From positions 1-13,229 of the forward strand of contig CAJUTD010000082.1 of assembly GCA_910589635.1 (NCBI GenBank): a stretch of DNA of 13,229 nt, written 5' to 3'. This stretch comes from an uncultured Lachnospiraceae bacterium. GTDB taxonomy: Bacteria > Bacillota > Clostridia > Lachnospirales > Lachnospiraceae. The translations under genes were made by a program, and so were the position numbers. The notes below the pieces were generated by a model. The model was given only the letters and a program-made list of their open reading frames with translations, was not told where the DNA came from and did not search any database. Shown here in pieces: positions 7,763 to 13,229 of this stretch (its first letter is position 1; the number at the start of each line of letters is the position of its first letter).

Positions 7763-9157
7763 ATGGAAAGAAAAAACGCATGGAAGAAATACCCGAAGGG
7801 AAAACGCGAAGCTGTTTTTGCCTTTGCGGAGGAGTATAAAAAATTCATTTCTGACTGTAAAACGGAACGGGAATGCGTCACAGAACTAATTGCTCAGGCT
7901 AACAAGGCCGGATTCGAGGATTTAGAGAAGATAGTTGCCGAGGGGCGCACGCTCAAGGCCGGGGATAAATTATATGCTAAGAACATGGATAAGACGCTGG
8001 CGCTTTTTGTAATTGGCAGGCAGCCACTTGACGCAGGCATGAACATTTTGGGTGCGCATATTGATTCCCCAAGGCTTGATTTGAAACAAGTGCCGCTCTA
8101 TGAAGATACAGAAATGGCGCTTTTTGATACCCACTATTATGGCGGTGTGAAGAAGTATCAGTGGGTGACGTTGCCCTTGGCGCTGCACGGCGTGGTTGTG
8201 AAAAAAGATGGAACGAAGGTGACTGTTAATATCGGAGAGAAAGAGGACGACCCAGTATTTGGCATCAGCGACCTTCTAATCCACCTAGCCTCAGAGCAGA
8301 TGGATAAGAAAGCTGCCAAGGTGATTGAAGGAGAAAACCTGGACGTCCTGGTGGGCAGCATTCCCTTTGAAAATGAGGATGACAAGGAAAAAGCCAAGGA
8401 TGCGGTGAAAACGAATGTACTGAATATCTTGAAGGAACAATATGATATAGAAGAAGAGGATTTCCTCTCGGCAGAAATTGAAGTAGTGCCGGCGGGCAAG
8501 GCCAGAGATTATGGGTTTGACCGCAGTATGGTTATGGGCTATGGGCATGACGACAGAGTATGCGCATATCCTTCTTTTGCGGCTCTTCTGGAAGCTGATG
8601 TCTGTGAGAAGACGACCGTATGCCTTTTGGTGGACAAAGAGGAAATTGGCAGTGTAGGCGCAACTGGAATGCAGTCCCGGTTTTTCCTCTATGTGGCAGC
8701 GGAGATTATGGAAGCGATGGGCGGCTATAATCAGGTCAAGTTTAACCGCGCCATGACAAATTCCAAGGTGTTATCCTCGGACGTAAGCGCGGCGTATGAT
8801 CCACTGTATGCGTCTGTGACAGAGAAGAAGAATGGCGCGTATTTTGGCAATGGACTGGTATTTAACAAGTATACCGGTTCCAGGGGCAAGAGCGGTTCTA
8901 ATGATGCAAACCCTGAATATATGGCAGAATTGCGCAGGATAATGGACGACAATGGCGTGTCTTTTCAGACCTCTGAGCTTGGTAAGGTAGATCAGGGCGG
9001 CGGCGGCACGATTGCATATATTCTTGCCAACTATAATATGTCGGTGATTGACAGCGGTGTGGCCGTGCTGAACATGCATGCTCCGTGGGAGATTATCAGT
9101 AAAGTGGATCTCTATGAAGCAAAATTGGGATACACTGCGTTTTTGAAAGAGGCATAA
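7763..9157 (+). CDS. M18-family aminopeptidase
   Basis: This is a zinc-dependent aminopeptidase that trims N-terminal residues from peptides in the cytosol; some bacterial members carry the name apeA. The metal-site motifs of the family are all present: His99 in HIDSPRLD, the Asp pair 263-264 in GHDDRV, Glu293-Glu294 in DKEEIGS, and His439 in MHAPWEI near the C-terminus. At 464 residues it is normal length. The ATG at 7763 has GGAGGGG (7746-7752) ten bases upstream. Its last codons (FLKEA then TAA) lie in the first copy of a 59-bp tandem duplication that runs into murB. It sits between hprK and murB, with no obvious functional link to either beyond a shared transcript. Substrate specificity cannot be read from the sequence. 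Confidence 0.93.
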   Translation: MERKNAWKKYPKGKREAVFAFAEEYKKFISDCKTERECVTELIAQANKAGFEDLEKIVAEGRTLKAGDKLYAKNMDKTLALFVIGRQPLDAGMNILGAHIDSPRLDLKQVPLYEDTEMALFDTHYYGGVKKYQWVTLPLALHGVVVKKDGTKVTVNIGEKEDDPVFGISDLLIHLASEQMDKKAAKVIEGENLDVLVGSIPFENEDDKEKAKDAVKTNVLNILKEQYDIEEEDFLSAEIEVVPAGKARDYGFDRSMVMGYGHDDRVCAYPSFAALLEADVCEKTTVCLLVDKEEIGSVGATGMQSRFFLYVAAEIMEAMGGYNQVKFNRAMTNSKVLSSDVSAAYDPLYASVTEKKNGAYFGNGLVFNKYTGSRGKSGSNDANPEYMAELRRIMDDNGVSFQTSELGKVDQGGGGTIAYILANYNMSVIDSGVAVLNMHAPWEIISKVDLYEAKLGYTAFLKEA

Positions 9158-9240
9158 TGTAAATGATATATTGATGAGACAAAATGGAAGAACACGGTGT
9201 TTTGAAAGAGGCATAATGTGAGTGATATATTTTGGAGACA
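9141..9240 (+). repeat. Diverged 59-bp tandem duplication across the aminopeptidase/murB junction
   Basis: Bases 9141-9181 and 9200-9240 match at 36 of 41 positions with a constant 59-base offset; weaker similarity extends upstream to about 9119 and 9178. Both copies contain TTTTGAAAGAGGCATAATGT. Copy one holds the true aminopeptidase stop and a decayed murB start (GTA AAT GAT ATA). Copy two holds a decayed aminopeptidase end (again LKEA then TAA, 9202-9216) and the working murB ribosome site and GTG start (GTG AGT GAT ATA). Confidence 0.85.
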
Positions 9241-10126
9241 GTTACAGGAGATAACCGGGAATGGTAAGTGCTCCCGGCAGGAGAATATGAGCAAGCATAC
9301 GACATTCCGTGTGGGCGGGCCAGCAGAGTATTATGCCTGTCCTGGCCGGGCACGGGTGGCAGAAATTATTTCCCTGTGCCGTACGCACGAAGTTCCCTGG
9401 ATGGTAATTGGAAATGGAAGCAATCTGCTGGTGGGGGATAAAGGAATACCTGGTTTGGTAATTGAGCTGGGGAAAGATTTCGCACAGGTTGTTGTGGAGG
9501 GCAGCGAGGTTTGGGCACAGGCCGGAGCGCTGCTTTCTGTGGCGGCGAGGAAAGCTGCGGATGCTGCGCTTACCGGGATGGAGTTTGCTTCTGGCATTCC
9601 CGGCAGTGTAGGCGGAGCTGTCGTTATGAATGCTGGGGCATATGGCGGCGAGATGAAGCAGATTGTAAAAAAGGCAACTGTGCTCACTGTGGAGGGAATA
9701 GAAAAGGAGCTCTCACCGGAGGAACTTGATTTTGGCTACCGCCACAGTAGTATTGCGGGAATGCAGGCGATTGTGCTGGAAGCGGTGTTTGCATTGGAGA
9801 AAGGAGAGCCAGCGGCTATTGAGGAGCAAATGTCAAAACTGCGTAGCCAGCGGAGTGAGAAACAGCCGTTGGAGTACCCGAGCGCCGGCAGCACATTTAA
9901 ACGCCCAGAGGGCTATTTTGCCGGTAAGCTGATTCAAGATGCCGGACTTAGGGGATACCGGGTGGGCGATGCCCAGGTGTCGGAGAAACATTGCGGGTTC
10001 GTTATTAACCGCGGAGAAGCGACGGCAGCACAAATTCGCCGGCTGATCTGTGATGTGCAAGATAAGGTTGCAGAGCAATTTGGCGTGAGGCTGGAAACGG
10101 AAGTGCGCTTTGTAGGGGAATTTTAA
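9218..10126 (+). CDS. murB: UDP-N-acetylenolpyruvoylglucosamine reductase
   Basis: MurB reduces the enolpyruvyl group of UDP-GlcNAc-enolpyruvate to lactate with NADPH and FAD, giving UDP-MurNAc for peptidoglycan synthesis in the cytosol. At 302 residues it fits the shorter type II enzymes. The FAD-binding part shows HTTFRVGGPAEY, GNGSNLLVGD and GMEFASGIPGSVGGAVVMNAGAYGGE. Catalytic residues are the FGYRHS arginine (Arg175), the serine of AGSTFKRP (Ser225) and Glu267 in NRGEATAAQI. The start is GTG at 9218, with AAAGAGG (9205-9211) six bases upstream; both lie in the second copy of the duplicated junction. Downstream are two strong hairpins before rapZ. Function is near certain. The GTG start is supported by spacing and by MSDIFWRQ-like coding from that point. 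Confidence 0.97.
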   Translation: MSDIFWRQLQEITGNGKCSRQENMSKHTTFRVGGPAEYYACPGRARVAEIISLCRTHEVPWMVIGNGSNLLVGDKGIPGLVIELGKDFAQVVVEGSEVWAQAGALLSVAARKAADAALTGMEFASGIPGSVGGAVVMNAGAYGGEMKQIVKKATVLTVEGIEKELSPEELDFGYRHSSIAGMQAIVLEAVFALEKGEPAAIEEQMSKLRSQRSEKQPLEYPSAGSTFKRPEGYFAGKLIQDAGLRGYRVGDAQVSEKHCGFVINRGEATAAQIRRLICDVQDKVAEQFGVRLETEVRFVGEF

Positions 10127-10128
10127 GA

Positions 10129-10170
10129 GGCGGAAGACCAATGCGAAGCATTTAAGCAATGTCTTCCGCC
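10129..10170 (+). repeat. Perfect 10-bp hairpin after murB
   Basis: GGCGGAAGAC (10129-10138) is perfectly complementary to GTCTTCCGCC (10161-10170). The 22-base loop itself contains AATGC-GAA-GCATT (10140-10152). No U-run follows, so this is not a standard terminator; it begins two bases after the murB stop. Confidence 0.7.
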
Positions 10171-10174
10171 GAGC

Positions 10175-10203
10175 TGGCAGGTGACGCAGAGCGTCGCGTG
10201 CCA
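10175..10203 (+). repeat. Second GC-rich hairpin between murB and rapZ
   Basis: TGGCA (10175-10179) pairs with TGCCA (10199-10203). Inside, after one G-G mismatch, GTGACGC (10181-10187) pairs with GCGTCGC (10191-10197) with one G-U wobble around an AGA loop, giving twelve pairs in all. It lies 17 bases before the rapZ ribosome site and no U-run follows. With the adjacent hairpin it fills most of the 107-nt gap. Confidence 0.7.
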
Positions 10204-10233
10204 ATACCTAATTGAAGAAAAGGAGGGCGGCGA

Positions 10234-11106
10234 ATGAAGTTTATAATATTGACAGGAATGTCTGGAGCAGGGAAGAGTACAGCGTTAAAAATGATGGAAG
10301 ACATAGGATATTTTTGCGTGGACAATCTGCCGATTGCGCTGATTGAGAAATTTGCGGAGCTTGCCGACCTTCAGGATGCGGAATTGCAGAAGGTAGCTGT
10401 GGGGGTGGATATCCGCAGCGGCCAGACCTTGGAGGAGCTACAGGATGTGCTGGACAGGCTGAAACAGAAAGGCGAGCGTTTCGACATCCTTTTTCTCGAT
10501 TCTCAGGATGAAGTTCTCGTAAAGCGGTACAAGGAGACAAGAAGAACTCACCCGCTTGCCGGCAGTGAGCGAGTAGATAAAGGTATACAGGAAGAGCGTC
10601 GTCGTCTGGAATTTTTACGCAAGCAGGCAAGCTATATTATAGATACGAGCAACATGCTCACAAGGGAATTGAAGGCGGAGCTTGAAAAGATTTTTGTGCG
10701 CAATCAGGATTACAAGAATCTTTTTATAACGATAGTGTCATTTGGATTTAAATATGGGATTCCTACAGACTGTGATTTAGTGTTTGACGTGCGCTTCCTC
10801 CCCAATCCCTTTTATGTGGAAGGGCTGCGAAGCAAGACCGGAAATGACCGCGAAATTCGCGAGTATGTGATGCAGTTCCCTGAAGCAGGGCAGTTTTTAC
10901 ATAAGCTGGAAGACCTTGTGAAGTTTTTAATTCCCAATTATATTGTCGAAGGGAAAACACAGCTTGTAATCGGCGTGGGTTGTACCGGCGGAAAACACCG
11001 TTCTGTGACGCTGGCAAACGCCTTGTATGAGCGTCTGGCGGACAGGGAAGGTTATGGCATTAAAATAGAGCATAGGGATATCCAAAAAGATCATCGTTTG
11101 ACCTAA
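10234..11106 (+). CDS. rapZ: RapZ/YvcJ family nucleotide-binding protein
   Basis: This P-loop protein is the homologue of the E. coli RNase adaptor RapZ and Bacillus YvcJ. In E. coli it directs decay of the GlmZ small RNA that controls aminosugar synthesis; in Firmicutes the role is less defined (nucleotide binding and hydrolysis, effects on competence). At 290 residues it is the usual length. The N-terminal kinase-like domain has Walker A GMSGAGKS (residues 8-15). The C-terminal domain carries the conserved GCTGGKHRS (249-257). AGGAGG (10221-10226) precedes the ATG by seven bases. The stop codon lies in the first of two 20-bp tandem repeats. Position beside murB and before whiA is typical, although yvcK, often found between them, is missing. 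Family membership is certain; the RNA-adaptor role is inferred by homology. Confidence 0.96.
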   Translation: MKFIILTGMSGAGKSTALKMMEDIGYFCVDNLPIALIEKFAELADLQDAELQKVAVGVDIRSGQTLEELQDVLDRLKQKGERFDILFLDSQDEVLVKRYKETRRTHPLAGSERVDKGIQEERRRLEFLRKQASYIIDTSNMLTRELKAELEKIFVRNQDYKNLFITIVSFGFKYGIPTDCDLVFDVRFLPNPFYVEGLRSKTGNDREIREYVMQFPEAGQFLHKLEDLVKFLIPNYIVEGKTQLVIGVGCTGGKHRSVTLANALYERLADREGYGIKIEHRDIQKDHRLT

Positions 11107-11135
11107 GGAGGGACCAACTGACCTAAGGAGGGACC
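11099..11135 (+). repeat. 20-bp tandem repeat over the rapZ stop codon
   Basis: TGACCTAAGGAGGGACC occurs at 11099-11115 and again at 11119-11135 (17 of 17 identical, 20-bp period). Copy one contains the last rapZ codon and stop (ACC TAA). Each copy has the perfect anti-16S match TAAGGAGG, but no start codon lies at working distance from either. Confidence 0.85.
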
Positions 11136-11144
11136 CGCGAAGTG

Positions 11145-11239
11145 GGAGGATGCCTTAGGTCTCGTAGTGGAGCCAAGGAAGTAAACTGAAGCTAGGAGGA
11201 TGCCTTAGGTCTCTAAGAACAGCCAAGGAAGTAAACTGA
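11145..11239 (+). repeat. 50-bp tandem repeat upstream of whiA
   Basis: Two copies (11145-11189 and 11195-11239) with exactly 50-bp spacing share an identical 19-base block GGAGGATGCCTTAGGTCTC, a variable 7-base core (GTAGTGG versus TAAGAAC), and a second identical 19-base block AGCCAAGGAAGTAAACTGA. CCTTAGGTC in each is the exact reverse complement of GACCTAAGG in the 20-bp repeats upstream. For example, 11120-11128 can pair with 11153-11161 around an inner CCCGC/GTGGG stem with a GAA loop. No terminator U-run is present. Confidence 0.85.
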
Positions 11240-11253
11240 GAACTTTATGGCAT

Positions 11254-11260
11254 GAGGAGG
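11254..11260 (+). promoter_or_regulatory. Ribosome binding site that fixes the whiA start
   Basis: GAGGAGG stands nine bases before the ATG at 11270. An in-frame ATG at 11252 overlaps this site and so is not the likely start. Confidence 0.8.
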
Positions 11261-11269
11261 AACCAAAAC

Positions 11270-12223
11270 ATGTCATTTTCAGGAGAAGTGAAAGAAGAAT
11301 TATCGCGGCAGTTTCCTAAGGGCCGGCATTGCCAGATTGCAGAAATTGCAGCTATATTGAGCTTTGTGGGAAAGTTAGAGGAGATGCAGGGCAGTAAAGC
11401 GCTGCGTGTCTACACAGAAAATCTCTCTCTTGCCCGCAAGTATTTTATTCTAATGAGAAAAACTTTTCATGCAAATGTGAGTATTGCGGTAAGGCAGAAC
11501 GTTTATCTGCACAAGAGCAGGATTTTTGTTATCTCGCTCACGATGCCAGAAGAAATACGGAAGGTACTGCTGGCCGTGAAGTGGCAGAATGAAAAGGGGG
11601 AAGATATTCGTTCTGCGGGCCTTGCAAATCGTCTTCTTCTACAAAATACATGTTGCCGACGGTCTTTTATTCGCGGGGCATTTTTAAGCGCAGGCTCTAT
11701 GAGCGATCCCGAGAAATCCTATCATTTGGAAGTCGTATGTAGCGTGCAGGCCAAAGCGGGACAATTGCAGGAAATTATCAATAGCTTTGGCATGGACGCC
11801 AAGATTGTCCAACGCAAAAAGAGCTATGTCGTGTACCTGAAAGAGGGTTCACAGATTGTCGATATGCTTAACATTATGGAAGCTCATGTGGCGTTGATGA
11901 GTTTGGAAAATGTGCGCATTCTCAAAGAGATGCGCAACTCCGTCAACCGTCAGGTCAACTGTGAGACGGCAAATATTAATAAGACTGTGAGCGCCGCTGT
12001 CAAGCAGGTGGAAGACATCAATTACATTAAGTCTGTACGGGGACTGGAGAGTTTATCAGACAATTTGCGGGAAATTGCGCTGCTTCGTTTGGAATATCCA
12101 GAAGCGGCGTTAAAGGAACTCGGTACATATTTAGAGCCTCCGGTGGGGAAGTCCGGGGTCAATCATAGGCTGCGGAAATTGTGTGAAATAGCGGAGGACT
12201 TGAGGCAATCGGGAAAGGGGTGA
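11270..12223 (+). CDS. whiA: Sporulation/cell-division regulator WhiA
   Basis: WhiA is a DNA-binding protein whose N-terminal half derives from LAGLIDADG homing endonucleases without nuclease activity, joined to a C-terminal helix-turn-helix. In Streptomyces it is a sporulation transcription factor; in Bacillus it affects division and nucleoid organisation. From the ATG at 11270 it is 317 residues, the standard length, and starts in the typical way (SFSGEVKEELSRQ). The second LAGLIDADG-like motif is seen at RRSFIRGAFLSAGSMSDPEKSYHLEVV in the middle of the protein. The C-terminal part contains NRQVNCETANINKTVSAAVKQ, then the helix-turn-helix with LSDNLREIALLRLEYPEAALKELG and VGKSGVNHRLRKL. It follows the repeat-filled 163-nt gap after rapZ. 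Its TGA stop is followed in the same frame by the lipid kinase coding sequence. Confidence 0.96.
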   Translation: MSFSGEVKEELSRQFPKGRHCQIAEIAAILSFVGKLEEMQGSKALRVYTENLSLARKYFILMRKTFHANVSIAVRQNVYLHKSRIFVISLTMPEEIRKVLLAVKWQNEKGEDIRSAGLANRLLLQNTCCRRSFIRGAFLSAGSMSDPEKSYHLEVVCSVQAKAGQLQEIINSFGMDAKIVQRKKSYVVYLKEGSQIVDMLNIMEAHVALMSLENVRILKEMRNSVNRQVNCETANINKTVSAAVKQVEDINYIKSVRGLESLSDNLREIALLRLEYPEAALKELGTYLEPPVGKSGVNHRLRKLCEIAEDLRQSGKG

Positions 12224-12229
12224 TTCATC

Positions 12230-12253
12230 ATACGCAGGAAAAAACTCTTATTT
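12230..12253 (+). other. Probable N-terminal extension of the lipid kinase from a non-canonical ATA start
   Basis: In frame with the lipid kinase and directly after the whiA TGA, the codons read ATA CGC AGG AAA AAA CTC TTA TTT. They would encode the RKKLLF part of the first beta strand that normally precedes NPFSGKG in this family. AAAGGGG (12214-12220) lies nine bases before the ATA at 12230. The next canonical start, GTG at 12254, has no good ribosome site and would remove this strand. Confidence 0.5.
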
Positions 12254-13135
12254 GTGTTTAACCCTTTTTCAGGGAAAGGATTGATAAAGAACCATTTATT
12301 AGAGATTGTGGATCAGTTTGTCAAAAATGGATATGAGGTAACTATCCATCCGACGCAGCGCCCTCAGGATGCATTGGAGCAGGTGGAAAAACGTGCGGGA
12401 AAATACAGCCTGGTTGTGTGCAGCGGCGGGGATGGCACTTTAGATGAAGTGGTGAGTGGGATGATGCGCCTGGACAAGAAAGTTCCAATAGGTTACATTC
12501 CTTCCGGGAGCACAAATGATTTTGCGTCTTCGCTGAAAATTCCCAAAAGCATGGGAAAAGCAGCTGAACTTGCTGTGAGCGGCGTGCCGTTTGCATGTGA
12601 TGTCGGCAATTTTAACGAAAAATATTTTGTCTATATCGCAGCGTTTGGACTTTTTACAGACGTCTCTTACGCTACAAGGCAGGAGCGGAAAAACAGGATT
12701 GGCCATTTTGCTTATATTTTGGAGGGTGTGAAGCGGATTCCGGCAGCCCAGCCTTACCATCTGCGCATTTGCCACGACAATCAAACGATTGAAGGCAAAT
12801 TTATTTATGGGATGGTGACAAATTCTGTTTCGGCAGGCGGATTTCGCAATATTACCGGCAAGAACGTGAAGTTAAATGACGGCATTTTTGAGGTGACGTT
12901 GATTAAGATGCCGAAAAGCCCACTTGAATTGAATGAGATTATAGCCAGTTTGACAAACCTTATTGATAACACGGACCTAATTTATACCTTTAAGACAGAA
13001 AGGCTGACAGTTGCGTCTGCTGAGGAGATTGCCTGGACACTGGATGGAGAATACGGAGGAAAACACAAGAATGTTACCATATCTGCCAAAAGGCAGGCGG
13101 TGGAGATCATTGTTGACAGCAGGGTGAAAAGCTGA
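12254..13135 (+). CDS. Diacylglycerol kinase-family lipid kinase (YegS/DgkB/LCB5 type)
   Basis: A member of the DAGK catalytic-domain family, which phosphorylates diacylglycerol or related lipids with ATP at the inner face of the membrane; in Gram-positives DgkB recycles diacylglycerol from lipoteichoic acid synthesis. Conserved features are NPFSGKG at the N-terminus, GGDGT (residues 58-62), GSTNDFASSL (the family's G-T-x-ND-F-A motif), and DGEYGG near the C-terminus. The coordinates use the first canonical start (GTG, 12254; 293 residues). That start cuts off most of the first beta strand. The reading frame is open back to the whiA stop, so a non-canonical ATA at 12230 (301 residues) is the more likely true N-terminus. 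It is the last gene of the run, 30 bases after whiA. Lipid substrate cannot be told from the sequence. Confidence 0.9.
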   Translation: MFNPFSGKGLIKNHLLEIVDQFVKNGYEVTIHPTQRPQDALEQVEKRAGKYSLVVCSGGDGTLDEVVSGMMRLDKKVPIGYIPSGSTNDFASSLKIPKSMGKAAELAVSGVPFACDVGNFNEKYFVYIAAFGLFTDVSYATRQERKNRIGHFAYILEGVKRIPAAQPYHLRICHDNQTIEGKFIYGMVTNSVSAGGFRNITGKNVKLNDGIFEVTLIKMPKSPLELNEIIASLTNLIDNTDLIYTFKTERLTVASAEEIAWTLDGEYGGKHKNVTISAKRQAVEIIVDSRVKS

Positions 13136-13140
13136 CTTCT

Positions 13141-13200
13141 GAGTAATAATGTATTACTCCTGTGGTAAAATGTTGTGATATTTAGCGAATGGAGTAATAC
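13141..13200. repeat. Triple inverted-repeat arms after the lipid kinase
   Basis: GTATTACTCC (13151-13160) and GGAGTAATAC (13191-13200) are perfect 10-bp inverted arms 30 bases apart. GAGTAATA (13141-13148) is a third arm that can pair with TATTACTC (13152-13159) around a 3-base loop, so two hairpins are mutually exclusive. No U-run follows either. A weak promoter-like pair, TTGTGA (13173-13178) and TAATAC (13195-13200), overlaps the last arm, so an operator before a gene beyond the window is possible. Confidence 0.5.
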
Positions 13201-13229
13201 CTACAGGGCGCTTAGTAAAATATTCTAGC

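Noticed and set aside
9184..9216. A ten-codon reading frame (MEEHGVLKEA) between the aminopeptidase and murB.
   Set aside because: It is the decayed second copy of the aminopeptidase 3' end in the tandem duplication, with no good ribosome site.
10129..10203. Intrinsic transcription terminator after murB.
   Set aside because: Both stems are strong but no U-run follows either one, so I list them as hairpins of unknown role.
11150..11158. Minimal reading frame ATG CCT TAG after GGAGG, repeated at 11200.
   Set aside because: GGAGG is directly adjacent to the ATG, too close for initiation, and the repetition follows from the 50-bp tandem copy. A regulatory role cannot be supported from sequence alone.

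Overview
The window is ordinary bacterial chromosome with a conserved Firmicutes housekeeping cluster. Gene content and order (uvrC, hprK, murB, rapZ, whiA), strong AGGAGG-type ribosome binding sites, HPr kinase and WhiA point to a low-to-mid GC Gram-positive of the class Clostridia. A Lachnospiraceae-like organism is my best guess, from synteny and protein flavour only.

Layout. pyrG (CTP synthase) lies alone on the minus strand at 149-1753. A 203-bp divergent intergenic region follows, with a TATAAT promoter on each strand. From 1957 to the end everything is on the plus strand: ftsH (membrane AAA+ protease) overlapping uvrC (excision nuclease) by one base, hprK (HPr kinase/phosphorylase), an M18 aminopeptidase, murB (peptidoglycan precursor reductase), rapZ (P-loop nucleotide-binding regulator), whiA (LAGLIDADG-derived DNA-binding regulator) and a diacylglycerol kinase-family lipid kinase. 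The nine genes are full length and keep their key catalytic residues. No RNA gene, insertion sequence, CRISPR array or other defence or mobile system is visible, and no stretch over 300 bases lacks a gene.

How the genes relate. hprK, rapZ and whiA are the regulatory core known from this locus in many Firmicutes (carbon catabolite control, envelope precursor supply, division and growth control). murB and the lipid kinase serve wall and membrane synthesis; ftsH and uvrC are quality-control and repair genes. The usual yvcK between rapZ and whiA is absent, and no HPr/Crh gene follows whiA inside the window.

What stands out. (1) FtsH carries a roughly 310-residue acidic C-terminal extension with nine 14-residue repeats, eight led by Trp, including a recent 84-bp duplication. 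(2) The aminopeptidase/murB junction is a diverged 59-bp tandem duplication: one copy keeps the upstream stop, the other supplies the murB ribosome site and GTG start. (3) The rapZ/whiA gap, where yvcK is often found, is filled by 20-bp and 50-bp tandem repeats whose arms are inverted to each other. (4) Strong hairpins without U-tracts sit in the uvrC/hprK and murB/rapZ gaps. (5) The lipid kinase lacks a conventional start at the position its fold requires, and its frame runs directly on from the whiA stop codon, so an ATA start, readthrough or a point change is implied. I found no convincing evidence of a wholly new multi-gene system.
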